The position numbers and the translations under genes are program-made. Positions 1 through 10,169 of a stretch of DNA of 35,544 bases are shown one piece after another. The notes beneath the pieces are model-generated. The model was not told the origin of the DNA and made no database searches. It worked only from the letters and a program-made list of their open reading frames with translations. Every line of letters begins with the position of its first letter. Within the stretch, counting starts at the first letter, position 1. Source of the DNA: Zancudomyces culisetae (Eukaryota; Kickxellomycota; Harpellomycetes; Harpellales; Legeriomycetaceae); assembly GCA_001969505.1 (NCBI GenBank), contig LSSK01000616.1, forward strand, positions 1-35,544, given 5' to 3'.

Positions 1-171
1 TGAGAAAGGGAAAGATCAATTTTTTTTAGTATCAAGAGATATTTCAAAAAAGTTACTGGGCTATGAGACTGCTTTGTAGCTAGTAACATTGTTAATAAGC
101 ATCAATACCACAATTCCACACTAAAAACACAAAAGATTCGTTCATACCGAGAGCATTAATGAGTTTTTTCT

Positions 172-475
172 TTATTTATTTCGCTCGGCCTGGCCCCCAA
201 AGCCCACTACCCCCGTATACATCATCTTTGCCACTAGCATACGTTTTGTCAAACTGATGAGCTCACTGGGCCCCACACTGGCCCTTAAAATACAATCCCT
301 ATTTGACAGCTGGTGAACGCAAACCAAACATCTAAAAACAATACTCGATAAATCAAAAACGTCCAACTCTACGGTGGCAGTATTTTTTGGAATTAAATAA
401 AACATTGGAGGGTCTATAATTACAATAAATTTTAAGACAGGATCGTCTTCCTTAGTACAAAAATACTGAAAAATA
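172..475 (-). other. Possible 3' exon or short gene, unknown
   Basis: An open frame on the minus strand runs from just after a good-looking 3' splice site (ATTTTTCAG ending at 476) to a stop at 172. It reads about 100 codons, with protein-like stretches such as KFIVIIDPPMFYLIPKN and ELISLTKRMLVAKMM. The first ATG inside is at 405, which would give only 77 residues and would cut a hydrophobic strand. The frame is the same as that of the third exon of the neighbouring gene (502-1223), separated by its TGA and 26 bases. It could therefore be a fourth exon of that gene, reached by skipping the TGA through a short intron, but I see no strong donor (GTTAAC and GTTGAT are the in-phase candidates). 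I do not recognise the family. Confidence 0.35.
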
Positions 476-501
476 ACAAAGGATGTGGAAAAAAAAAGGA
501 T

Positions 502-1223
502 TCAGTGGTTAACCGTTAAACGATCAGACTCATCTATCAGGTTTTTCAAAAATGATAGTCTGGACTCAAGAGCAAGAGGATCAACACAACTGTTGCGATT
601 GCAGGCAGGGCTTGCCAAATTTTCATATTTTAATGCTCTTAACTCGGACCTTTGCGTGTTTCTAAAGTTTATATAATTTGGTGTATTTTAGTTTATACTT
701 GGCAGGTGATAGGAAACATTGGGAAAAGAAATAAAACGTAGTAGCAATAACTTGCGAGTTACCTGTGCGCACTGGTGTTTGAAATAGAATACAGTGTAGA
801 TGGTTCCAGGTTGTCTGTTTTCTCACGGATGCCATTTACATACTCGTAAGCTCCTCGCTTATTTGTCACAAAATCCTGACCTTCATTGTTGTTATACATT
901 TCTACACACTCCACCATATCTACAAGATACCTTTCTTTTTGCTTAAGGTTTCCTAAAGTGAAAATAGTTAATTATCTGTTATAATCCCACTCCACCATAA
1001 ACACAAAGATATGCTAAAATAGCAATATTTTTTGTTTTCATTGTTACTTACCTTTACTTCTAAAAAAAGAACTTTTCTCTCTATCGAGATCTACAGAATA
1101 CATATCACTTTCATCGTTTAGACGACTTCCAGCAGGAAAGGTTGAGATTACATTAAATCCATTGTCTGAGCAGGGATCTCTCAGATACATGTCCCAATAA
1201 TCAGCTTCAGTCTCTTCAAACAT
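502..1223 (-). CDS. Spliced hypothetical protein, three exons
   Basis: Three exons assemble into one frame: 1052-1223, 763-952 and 502-661, giving 173 residues from the ATG at 1223. Intron 1 (953-1051, 99 bases) has donor GTAAGT and ends TTTCACTTTAG, with a TTAAC branch-like site. Intron 2 (662-762, 101 bases) has donor GTAACT and ends AAACTTTAG. Without removal of intron 2 the frame stops at once (AGG TAA), so splicing is needed to reach exon 3. The protein starts MFEETEADYWDMYL, is acidic at first, then mixed and polar, and has a helical C-terminus (LESRLSFLKNLIDESDRL). No signal peptide or membrane segment is seen. I do not recognise it. Its 3' end may extend into the open frame at 172-475. 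Confidence 0.6.
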
Positions 1224-4200
1224 GCTGGCTTTGGTTCTTTTTTTCGTGTACCCGAGTTAATTGTATTAGAGAGCTTGTCTTCTTAGTAAGAAAAAAATGT
1301 TTAACTGTCTAAATATCACAGAAATAACAAATATTTAAATAAACACCAGCTGTTCTTGATAAGTAGTAAAACTCTCAGTGTTTGTGCGTTTAGTATCTGT
1401 GTGTTTGTACCCTTTTATATTTTGTTTTTTTTAATTCCTCAAAAGCCTCTTTACTTTTGGAGTATTTCGTCTAGGTAGTTAATAATTGTTTGCGTATTTA
1501 TACGTTTAAATATATATTGTCGTACAGTATTACCATCTCCAAACTAAAAATTTGAAGCTATAGCCAGGTAAAACGTGGTCATTTATACCATTTTATTTTC
1601 AAGTGGTCATGCATCAAACAACCTTCCACATATTTTAGTGCAGTTTTTTCCGCCTTTTCAGCTTTGGCCTTTTTCCCGGATTTTTATTTAAAAGTCGACA
1701 AAATTTCCTGATTCGTTCGTTTAGGCGTGTGCTCCAAAAATATCAAGCATAATTGAAAAAATTGGAAATTGTGTATGAATTGCCCCTAGATAATATAGAA
1801 AAAGGTGAGGAGAAAATTCTGTTGAACTATTGGCTAAGCTCATGTTTGCACGGATTCGCTATAACCTGATGTGTTCTTGTTTTGCCGTTTTGTTTGCAAT
1901 TTTTCGCAACCTTCTTATCTAACCAATGTTATAATAAAACGGCTGTTTACCAATAGCTGTTTCAAAATAACCAGTTCAACAGGAGGGCTAAGGGCTCCAA
2001 TCGCATTTATGTTTTAAATTAACGTGATTTAAACGCACTTGCAAACGCATTATTTTTCAACTTGGTCATTGCTTGTATTCAACCACTCAATGAAAAGCGC
2101 TTTTTCTGGAGTACTAAAAATCTTAGTTGCTGAGCATATAACTTCCTAATAATAGAAAAGTCTACAAAAGCTCCAGAAACCTTTGAAACGCCAAAAGGTG
2201 AAAGTGGACGAGCTAGAAGGATTATTAACAAGAAAAAAAAAGTAAATAGTACGTAGCACCATTCTCTATTCAGAATTCCTGTAGTGGTATCTTTTCCAAT
2301 AGATATACGCTTTATTCCCTATAAGTATGCACACAAAAGTAAATACATGTCTGTGTAAATTTTGTTGATTGTAAGCATTGAGGGGAAGATAAAAGAAGAC
2401 TCAAATCCCCCCCTAGCATGACTGAACCTCCAAAGTAGCCAGCATACACTGCACAACATCTACAACGTTTTTGCTAACAGACTTTGAAAAAAGGCATACG
2501 AACTGGTAAGTCAAGGTCATGGAAAGTGTGGTTCAGGGATATTTCTCAAAACATCAACCAAAGCTCTGCCAATTATCTGTATCGAACTAGACTCAACATC
2601 ACATGATTTTTTGGAATTTCAGTATTTAGTGAACTTGAAAAAAAAAATAAACACAACAAGAGCCTGTTTTTCTAGTTGTATATACATTGTGAATCCAACA
2701 TTGATTCCCAATGCGTAGAAAAACGTTGGGAGTTTTACATAATCATGAAGGCTGCCAAGTTCTGTTTAGCTAGTAGTACGTGGCGATGAAAATGCACCTA
2801 GAAGGTTGGATGGGATTTCAACCACTGGTGCATCATAAGCTTACATTTGTCATTTTACATCACTATATTTCAAGAACAAACAATTCACAATGTCCTTCAT
2901 CCGTATATTTTTCTTGCAGGCTGTAGGTTTAAGTGTTTTATACCTTATTTACGAGCGCATAACAAGCACGTGATGTACAAAAAAGCTAAAAATTAAAAAT
3001 AATAAATAACAAAACCTTGGTATATTTTTTTAGCGTAGGGTGATGTTGACACCACTACAACAAGATTAAAAAAAAAGTTAGTCTAGATCCATCCATGTGA
3101 TGAAGAATTAAATACTGTAAACAGCCAGTAGCCTCGTCCTTTTTCTTATTTAATGTACATTTGGTGATACGATGATTTGAAAAGTAGTATACACTGCAAT
3201 TCTTTAACAAAAATATGAGAGTGCACCTAGTTTCAAAATGTGCAACAGTTCATACTCTTTAATGAGGTGAGAGGTGATTTCGGATTAAATAATAGTAATG
3301 ATAATATCAGACCTTTTGTAAAAATGAAATATTGTGAATCCATAAGATTATCGCATATCTGAGTATGACCAAAGTTTGGATATTTTTCGATTTTTTGATA
3401 AAACAAAGATATATAAAAAAGTGAATTGGAACTAGAAATGCTAGATAATTGATATTGGTAGCAATAAAAATTTCTTGCTTACTGTGGTGAAAATGTGATG
3501 GAGTAGCTCAGCTATTCATAAACTATGGGTTTATCCATAAATATGCGACTTGTTTTTCTTATCAAAAAGTTCGCAGATATCTACTGATAACGGCTTGAAA
3601 AGTAGGATGTAGGTGTGTGACTTGATACTAACGGCCCTATTCTACGCAAAAATATGAGGGTCTACCCCTACATATATCTATTGCTACTATATACCATTAT
3701 GTGTACTTTATATATAGATGCAAGTATATTCATTTTGATAACTATTCTGTCAATCTGTATTTACAAAGCACACATAAAGTTGCATCATTGTTTAATACCA
3801 TTGAATGCTACCATTTCAATCGAGCGCATAAATAGCATAGCTATCGTTTACACATGTGCTATAGGCTAGTTATTAATCGAAACCGAAATACATCTTGTAC
3901 ATCCCATAAGCAACGAAATATTGACCAATATACAAAACCAGTAGTATTGAGTGAAAAAAAAAAGAGTTCAAGGTATCTGTCAGTTGGTGGAGATAAAATC
4001 ACACATAAATTTGTACCTGCTGAGAGGTTTCAACGACCAACACTTCTAGCTGCTCAAACAGGTGGATGAGTGAGGAGGGGAAAGTATGAGGGCCAAAAAT
4101 GGCGATTTTGCATATTTATTAATTTTGACCCACCACTAATAGGTGGGGGAGATTATTTTTTTTGAGAAAAAACCGTGGATTAAAAAATACACTACTTGAA

Positions 4201-4604
4201 AATAATTGGCTCAAGTGGTTCAGCTGGTCACATTACACACATGGTAATTGGCATTTTAGGTATATTAAATGTGACAAGGCACAAAAATGCGTTGCGAATC
4301 TAAGAATAAGGGAAACTTACTTGTATTTGGTGATAAATGTTGTAAATTAATGAGGGAACTTAAAGTATCATACAAGAATATACACCAGCAGGACAGATAC
4401 TTGTGACACAGCAGTAACTCTGTAGTGATATTTTTAAAAAAAGGCAATTCAGCAAAAACTCGAAAGAGAAGGAGTAGACAAATACAACCGTAAATATTTT
4501 AGGATAAATGTAATTTGACAGATTACCCCTGTCTATACTTAAGAACGAGCGAAGGTACACATATTAGAGACTGAAATACGTAAAATAAAAAAGTGTGTAA
4601 TACA
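1224..4604. other. Long intergenic region, no convincing gene
   Basis: About 3.4 kb between the unknown minus-strand gene and ATG2, which point away from each other, so both promoters must lie here. The DNA is AT-rich with no large microsatellites. Short open frames exist (for example 71 codons at 3654 and at 3854 on the plus strand) but lack family resemblance. On the minus strand between 2079 and 2618 several stop-free stretches in different frames look somewhat protein-like (see findings). A 6-bp GC stem followed by T8 lies at 4129-4163. I found no tRNA B-box or transposon ends. It may hold a non-coding RNA, a decayed gene or simply a long regulatory region. Confidence 0.5.
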
Positions 4605-7600
4605 ATGTGGCCAAGCGGATGGAATTTGAATCTATTCCCCGACAGGGGGTCCCTACAAAAAAGACTGATGAAGTACATATTGCAAAGGTTTATAGGGAGT
4701 TTTATTAAGGATGAATTGGATTGGAATAGAGACTTAGAAGTTCAACTAAGCGAGGGTGTATGTGAGCTTCGAAATTTGAAGATTAATGAGGAAATTCTCG
4801 AAAAGGTTACAGAAAATACCCCATTTGTTGTGGAAAGCGGTAGTTTGGGTAAAGTGAAAGTGGAGATAGCGTGGAGTAAGCTGTTGACAGGTGGATGTAT
4901 GTTAGAAATAGATGGAATAGATATAGAGTTAAAGCTAGAACAATCAAAAATGGGCTGTTCAGAAGACGAGGAGGATATGGTAGAATCCTGGTATTCAGAG
5001 GCGGGGAGCATTGTATTAAAAAATAGCTCAGCCAACATAGCTGATGCCTTTCTCAGACAAGAGACACGCTCAGGGCAAAAAAATAGCGATAAAATAGCTG
5101 AGAGAAGATACGTAGACGGCAATGGTGTTGAGTTTGTTAGTGATTTGGTAGATAGGATAATATTCGGAACCCAAGTAAAAATAAGCAATGTTAGGATTTC
5201 CATAAATTATGGTGATAAGGAGAAGAGCAAAGCTGTTGTGGTCGAGATAAAGTCTATAGAGCTTAAAGAGGGCAAGACAGGAACCGAAAGTGGTGAAACT
5301 AGTGGTGGTGAAGAGGAGGTACGAGGAGGGAGCTGTAGATATGTAAAAATTGAAGAGATAAATAAAAATTTAATAATGAAAGGGTTGAGGTTGCAGCTGA
5401 AAAATGGAAGAAAGGTGAACACACTAGTTACAGTGATAGAGAAGCAGCCAGTTGTTCGAATCAAATTAAGGAGGCAATTGCCATATGCGCACATAGAACG
5501 TCTAAGCGGAACAGGTAGGGATGAAAGTGGAGAAGTGGTTGTGGCAATGCCTGGAGAATTTCGAGAATTTCCCATAAAAACAAAAAAACCTGCTACAGAA
5601 GGGCAGAGAGGCGATGATGGTGGGGGGCTGAAGATACTTGGATGGGCGATAGAAATTGAGTTGGGGGTTATAGGAGTAGTTATAACACCAGACGACCTTG
5701 TGGATATTCTTGAGCTGATAGGAAAAAACAAAGAAAAGAAAGAAACAAAGAAAAACAAGAAGGATGAGTTTGACGAGGAACATGGTATGCAGCAACTATA
5801 TGAGTCTGGTAACCAGATAGACGGGGCAGTATCGTTAAATATACACAAAATACTGGTGTGTATAATAGCACCTGGAGCAAAGAAGAAGCAATGGATGAAC
5901 GAGCTGAATAGAGTAAACGCATGGGACACAAGTCGTAACTATAGAGAGATAAAAGATAGGTTGGAAATGCACAAGTATATACGGATGGAGGCGAGCGAAA
6001 TAAGCGGAAATCTTTTTGGAGAAGTCAGTGTGCAACAGTTGCAGATAGTTGAACATGACATAGCCCAGAAAGATGAAGAAGAAGTAGAGCTGGTAAAGTG
6101 GGATTGGGGCCTTTCGTCTTTGCAAAAAGATACGGAGAGCGATAAACCCCATATTTTGGGGAAAATTAGCAGTGGAAAGATAAATATGAGTCCAGTGCAA
6201 GTAAAAATGAACATGAAACTTGCAGAAAGATTGAAGTCTTACGGAAGACTGTTTGAGGGGCTTAGAGGAGATGAAGGTAGTGAGGTTCAGGAAAATAATG
6301 CCCAGGAAGCAATAGAGGAGGGTGGCTTTTCAATGGTTGTTGAAACCCCGCTTTTGAGAGCATGGGTTACGTTACCAACAGTGGAGGAAATGGAGCATCA
6401 GGTATTTGAAGAGTGGTTTAAAATGGGAACAAGTATTGGTGGAGGTAGCAGTAAATATCAACATGTGATAGTTGACTTGGAAAACGTAGAGATAGGACGC
6501 AAGTTGGGTAAAAGCAGTGGGATTAGGGTACTGGGGGGTATGATAAAGGTTAAGCTTCGTGTCGAGAGTATTCGTAAAGCAGATCACCAGGGAATTCCAG
6601 ATTCAAATTGGAGGATTAAAGAGGTGGATGTGGCAGAAATTAGGAATAGAGAGCAGCGTATGTATTTGGATATAATTACAAGTAAAGGACATGCTTTAAC
6701 ACACAAGATAAAAATGCTTCAACGAAAGCCAAGTAATATAAATGAGGAGGATAAAGATGATGGTATCCTGCGGAGGGAAACAATCGGTCGAAAGACATTT
6801 GAGGCGGAAATAGAAACAACTAGAGAGTTTCAGCGTAGTTGTCAAAAAGCAGCTCAGTTAAAACTTGAGTGTTTCCTGCCTTTACTAGCTGTGGAGTTGA
6901 ATGAAGAGAAGAACAAAGTGGTAAAGGATGTAATGGACGTGGTAAATTTGTACATGAATAAGCTAAATATGGAACAAGCTCAGCAACAACAACAACAACA
7001 ACAACAGCAACAGCAACAGCAAAAAGGGGAGAGTGGTAATAAGCAGACATTATGTTATATGGAAGTGGCGATTCCTGAAATTCAAGTAAAAGCAAATGCG
7101 GATGTTAATATAAAGCTAGTGGATACTTTAGGATTTGGAGTGCTTGGTGTGGAAGAAAAAACATATTTTCATTTAGATAGCAAGACAATATCTGTGGGTT
7201 TTGGAGAAGACGGACATATAAAATTGATTGAAAGTACATTTGAAGAGGGTAGCAAGAGTGAGCGACCCCAATTGAGCATGGATTATTTGGTGACACCTCA
7301 ACTAAGCATGGAGAATGAATTAATGGTAAAAGTGGATTGGACTAGTATAAAAATTGATGAGGATTCTAGGCAAATGATCGAACTGATGAAGGATAATCAC
7401 ATAGAAGCCTCGAAGAATGGCAGTGGTGACGATCCAAAGGGTGAAGGCGCCAATAGAAGCAATTATACCAATGGTGGTAATAGCAACAATGTTAGTCCGT
7501 TGGTGGCGGAGGTGAATGTTCGAAATTTGTCAGTGATTGTGGATAACAAGGTGGTGGGAGTTGATGGGATAACATTGAATGTGAGTAATAAGCAGTACAG

Positions 7601-10169
7601 TGCAAGTGTGAGTGGTGTTTGTTTGTTGTTAATGTCTGAATTATCGGGAAAAATGCGTGTAGGTGAAGAAGTGGATGATAATGATAATGATAATGATGGA
7701 TGTGGTAATGATGGTGGTAGTGGTAGTGGTAGTGGTAGTGGTAGTAAGCAAGTGATATACAATAATCCTGAAAAATATTGGAAAACAAGGATGGGGTGTG
7801 ATTTTGTAGGAAGAATAGTTTTAACAGATTTGCAATTTGCCAATGATAAGGTACTTAAGCAATCATGTTTTCTGATTGGTGTAGAAATAACAAGCATCAA
7901 AGTGGAGCTTGGAATGCATACTCTAGAAAAAATGCTAAATAGCGGGCAGAATGGTTCGTTCGGTAAAAATGTATCGAAGGATAATAACAGTGATTCTGGT
8001 GCGAGTGGACGCCCCAAAACGAGAGAAGCACAAACCGATAAAGATAGCAAAGAAAGTGAGGATATAAAGGAAAGCATTAGCCAAGCGATTAGTATAGGTA
8101 TGATAACCAACACAGACTTAGATGTCAAAAAAAGGGCTAAGAATAAAGAGGAGTTTGAAGACATTGAGATTGACGATGACCAGGTATACATAACTGCCAT
8201 GAAGGATGTTTTGACCAATAATGATGATAGTAACAATAGTTACCCAATGAAAAATTTTATTTTGGAGGACTTTGATTTTAGTTTTGATGATGAAGAGGAT
8301 GAGTATAGCGACCAAGATGAAGACAGTCTTAAAACTGATCATAGCAAACATGCCATGAGCAGAAGCAGCATTGAGAGTAATTACGATGATGAGCTAGAAC
8401 AGGATATAGAGAGGGATTACTCAATTTCAAGGTTTCCAACAAGTTTTAATGGTAGAAAGGGTAGGGTATCGCGAAGACACAATCACACGGCCAGTGAAAT
8501 AACTATTAAAAAAAATGAAAATGCACACGAATTTGAGTTTATAGAGGATTATTTCGATACAAAGTCTGAGCATGTAAACATGGAGAACACACGAAAACAA
8601 AATATTATCAAAGTGGCAAAAGCGCTGGGGGATGATAAAATGGTGATAGACAAGCTGATAGAGTTGAAAATTAATATTGAAAACATTCAAGTTAGTATAA
8701 TGGATGAGGTCACCAAAAGCAGAATAGATTTGCAGATCAAAAAATTAAGAACGGAGATCAACCAGTACTCAGACCAATCGGCGTTTAGTTTTGATGTCTC
8801 GGCACAAATCAACCAATTTGAGATTATGGATTTGATGCCAACGTCCACCTGGAACAAGTTTATGACCAAACAGCATATATCAAGACACAACAGAAAAAAA
8901 GCACACCCTCTGCTTTTGTTGCAAAACAAAAAAGTGACGATACTGGAGTATCCAGAGTGGTTTACTGATAGTAGGTATATTGATCCACTAGTAGCGGACA
9001 TGGTGAAGTTTCGAGTTGAGGCCATCAATGGTAGAGATGGGCTGGAGTATCGGGTGGATTTATGCATTGTTCCGATTCGGTTGTTTGTAGATCAAGATGC
9101 GCTTATGTTTTTGAATAGGTTTATAGCGGATAATGTACAGGCTCTTTCGTCAGCACAAAATGAAGACAGCGGAAATCAACTGAAAACAAAAAAAGATGAC
9201 AGAAAACGGCATAAGCAGGAAATATATTTTCAGGCATTTAGTACATCTGTGATTGACATTATTGTCGATTACAAGCACAAATCGCTTAAAACAAACACGG
9301 TGTTGGATGTATTCAACTTGGCATCGCTAGAGGAGGCGTATATTCAGCTATTACCAGTGAATTTACGAGGAGTAGATGGCGTTGGGAAACTGGTAGAGAA
9401 AATGACCGACACTTGGCTACCGCATATTCAATCGTCGTCACAAATATCCAACATTGTAGGCAGTCTGGTGCTATTGAAGCCAATTTCTAATGTGGGAGGT
9501 GCAACAGTGGACCTTGTGTTGCTACCAATTAAGGCATATAAAACTAATGGAAAATGGTACCGAGCTGTTCAAAGTGCCACAAAACAGTTTGTGAAAGTAG
9601 GAATAAAGGAAACGGTTGGCATGGGAACCAAGTTGTCCTTTGTAAGCGTTGGGTTATTGGAACAGGCGTGCGAGCTTTTCAACGTTCCATCTCCGCCTTC
9701 GCAAAACCAACAGCGGTTGTCATCGTTATCACCACCAACATCGCAGCACTCAACTAGTACCAATACGAATACACCATCTTACTTGACCTCTGGTGCTGGT
9801 AAGAGCAAGAGTAGGAGCAAACACTACTCTAATCAACCCAAAACTGCAGGAGAAGGGATAAAACTGGGATACAAAGAACTGGCCAAAAATCTCAGTGAAT
9901 TAAACTCCACTTTGAAGGTAACCATGGGTGGAGCTGGTGCAAATAAGAGCAGAGGTGGTAATAGGAGTAACACTGGGGTTGGAGGTAGTGGAAATGATCA
10001 TAGGTACAGCAATAGTAGCGCCAGCGGAGGAGTGGTCAAGTCAGTACCAGCAGCAGTTCTAAAACCAATGATAGGTGCTTCTGAGGCTGTTGGAAAGGCA
10101 TTGTTAGGGCTAAGGAACAGCCTTGACGAGAGTGTCAAGAAGAGCGAGCTAGATGACAAGTTTAAATAA
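4605..10169 (+). CDS. ATG2: Autophagy-related protein 2 (lipid transfer)
   Basis: Atg2 is a rod-shaped bridge that moves phospholipids from the ER to the growing phagophore, working with Atg9 and Atg18. The N-terminus (about residues 1-115) has the chorein fold of the VPS13/ATG2 family: a Trp-rich start, then GSLQKRLMKYILQRFIG and SGSLGKVKVEIAWSKLLTGG. The C-terminal Atg2 domain is clear near residues 1585-1690 (GVDGVGKLVEKMTDTWLPHI, LVLLKPISNVGGATVDLVLL), and the protein ends with the typical GASEAVGKALLGLRNSLDE segment. Length is 1854 residues against 1592 in S. cerevisiae. The excess lies in low-complexity inserts: about 14 Gln from residue 793, Asp/Asn and Ser/Gly repeats near 7670-7745, and an acidic stretch near 8280. 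The frame is open back to a GTG at 4593, but the first ATG (4605) gives the expected start MWPSGWNL. The coding strand is markedly purine-rich. Single exon. Confidence 0.96.
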   Translation: MWPSGWNLNLFPDRGSLQKRLMKYILQRFIGSFIKDELDWNRDLEVQLSEGVCELRNLKINEEILEKVTENTPFVVESGSLGKVKVEIAWSKLLTGGCMLEIDGIDIELKLEQSKMGCSEDEEDMVESWYSEAGSIVLKNSSANIADAFLRQETRSGQKNSDKIAERRYVDGNGVEFVSDLVDRIIFGTQVKISNVRISINYGDKEKSKAVVVEIKSIELKEGKTGTESGETSGGEEEVRGGSCRYVKIEEINKNLIMKGLRLQLKNGRKVNTLVTVIEKQPVVRIKLRRQLPYAHIERLSGTGRDESGEVVVAMPGEFREFPIKTKKPATEGQRGDDGGGLKILGWAIEIELGVIGVVITPDDLVDILELIGKNKEKKETKKNKKDEFDEEHGMQQLYESGNQIDGAVSLNIHKILVCIIAPGAKKKQWMNELNRVNAWDTSRNYREIKDRLEMHKYIRMEASEISGNLFGEVSVQQLQIVEHDIAQKDEEEVELVKWDWGLSSLQKDTESDKPHILGKISSGKINMSPVQVKMNMKLAERLKSYGRLFEGLRGDEGSEVQENNAQEAIEEGGFSMVVETPLLRAWVTLPTVEEMEHQVFEEWFKMGTSIGGGSSKYQHVIVDLENVEIGRKLGKSSGIRVLGGMIKVKLRVESIRKADHQGIPDSNWRIKEVDVAEIRNREQRMYLDIITSKGHALTHKIKMLQRKPSNINEEDKDDGILRRETIGRKTFEAEIETTREFQRSCQKAAQLKLECFLPLLAVELNEEKNKVVKDVMDVVNLYMNKLNMEQAQQQQQQQQQQQQQQKGESGNKQTLCYMEVAIPEIQVKANADVNIKLVDTLGFGVLGVEEKTYFHLDSKTISVGFGEDGHIKLIESTFEEGSKSERPQLSMDYLVTPQLSMENELMVKVDWTSIKIDEDSRQMIELMKDNHIEASKNGSGDDPKGEGANRSNYTNGGNSNNVSPLVAEVNVRNLSVIVDNKVVGVDGITLNVSNKQYSASVSGVCLLLMSELSGKMRVGEEVDDNDNDNDGCGNDGGSGSGSGSGSKQVIYNNPEKYWKTRMGCDFVGRIVLTDLQFANDKVLKQSCFLIGVEITSIKVELGMHTLEKMLNSGQNGSFGKNVSKDNNSDSGASGRPKTREAQTDKDSKESEDIKESISQAISIGMITNTDLDVKKRAKNKEEFEDIEIDDDQVYITAMKDVLTNNDDSNNSYPMKNFILEDFDFSFDDEEDEYSDQDEDSLKTDHSKHAMSRSSIESNYDDELEQDIERDYSISRFPTSFNGRKGRVSRRHNHTASEITIKKNENAHEFEFIEDYFDTKSEHVNMENTRKQNIIKVAKALGDDKMVIDKLIELKINIENIQVSIMDEVTKSRIDLQIKKLRTEINQYSDQSAFSFDVSAQINQFEIMDLMPTSTWNKFMTKQHISRHNRKKAHPLLLLQNKKVTILEYPEWFTDSRYIDPLVADMVKFRVEAINGRDGLEYRVDLCIVPIRLFVDQDALMFLNRFIADNVQALSSAQNEDSGNQLKTKKDDRKRHKQEIYFQAFSTSVIDIIVDYKHKSLKTNTVLDVFNLASLEEAYIQLLPVNLRGVDGVGKLVEKMTDTWLPHIQSSSQISNIVGSLVLLKPISNVGGATVDLVLLPIKAYKTNGKWYRAVQSATKQFVKVGIKETVGMGTKLSFVSVGLLEQACELFNVPSPPSQNQQRLSSLSPPTSQHSTSTNTNTPSYLTSGAGKSKSRSKHYSNQPKTAGEGIKLGYKELAKNLSELNSTLKVTMGGAGANKSRGGNRSNTGVGGSGNDHRYSNSSASGGVVKSVPAAVLKPMIGASEAVGKALLGLRNSLDESVKKSELDDKFK
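6981..7022 (+). repeat. CAR (poly-Gln) repeat inside ATG2
   Basis: About 14 CAG/CAA codons in a row encode a polyglutamine tract beginning at residue 793 of Atg2. Mixed CAA and CAG codons suggest an established tract rather than a fresh expansion. It falls in the long middle part, outside the conserved end domains. Confidence 0.9.

Noticed and set aside
2786-2972. Short plus-strand frames, one starting MSFIRIFFLQAVGLSVLYLI
   Set aside because: Only 27 and 45 codons and in different frames; a membrane-like peptide from T-rich DNA is easily produced by chance, and no known small protein fits.
3654-4069. Two overlapping 71-codon plus-strand frames upstream of ATG2
   Set aside because: They overlap each other in different frames, show no domain pattern, and one is mostly biased hydrophobic AT-rich translation.
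4593-4604. GTG as the start of ATG2
   Set aside because: The frame is open from here, but nuclear yeast genes start at ATG and the ATG at 4605 gives the expected family N-terminus. The same reasoning moves the POM152 start to 23221 and the RGS copy 2 start to 35056.
5207-5929. Long antisense frames within ATG2, also within POM152 and SSB1
   Set aside because: They are shadows of purine-rich or codon-biased genes; the sense frames have clear homology.
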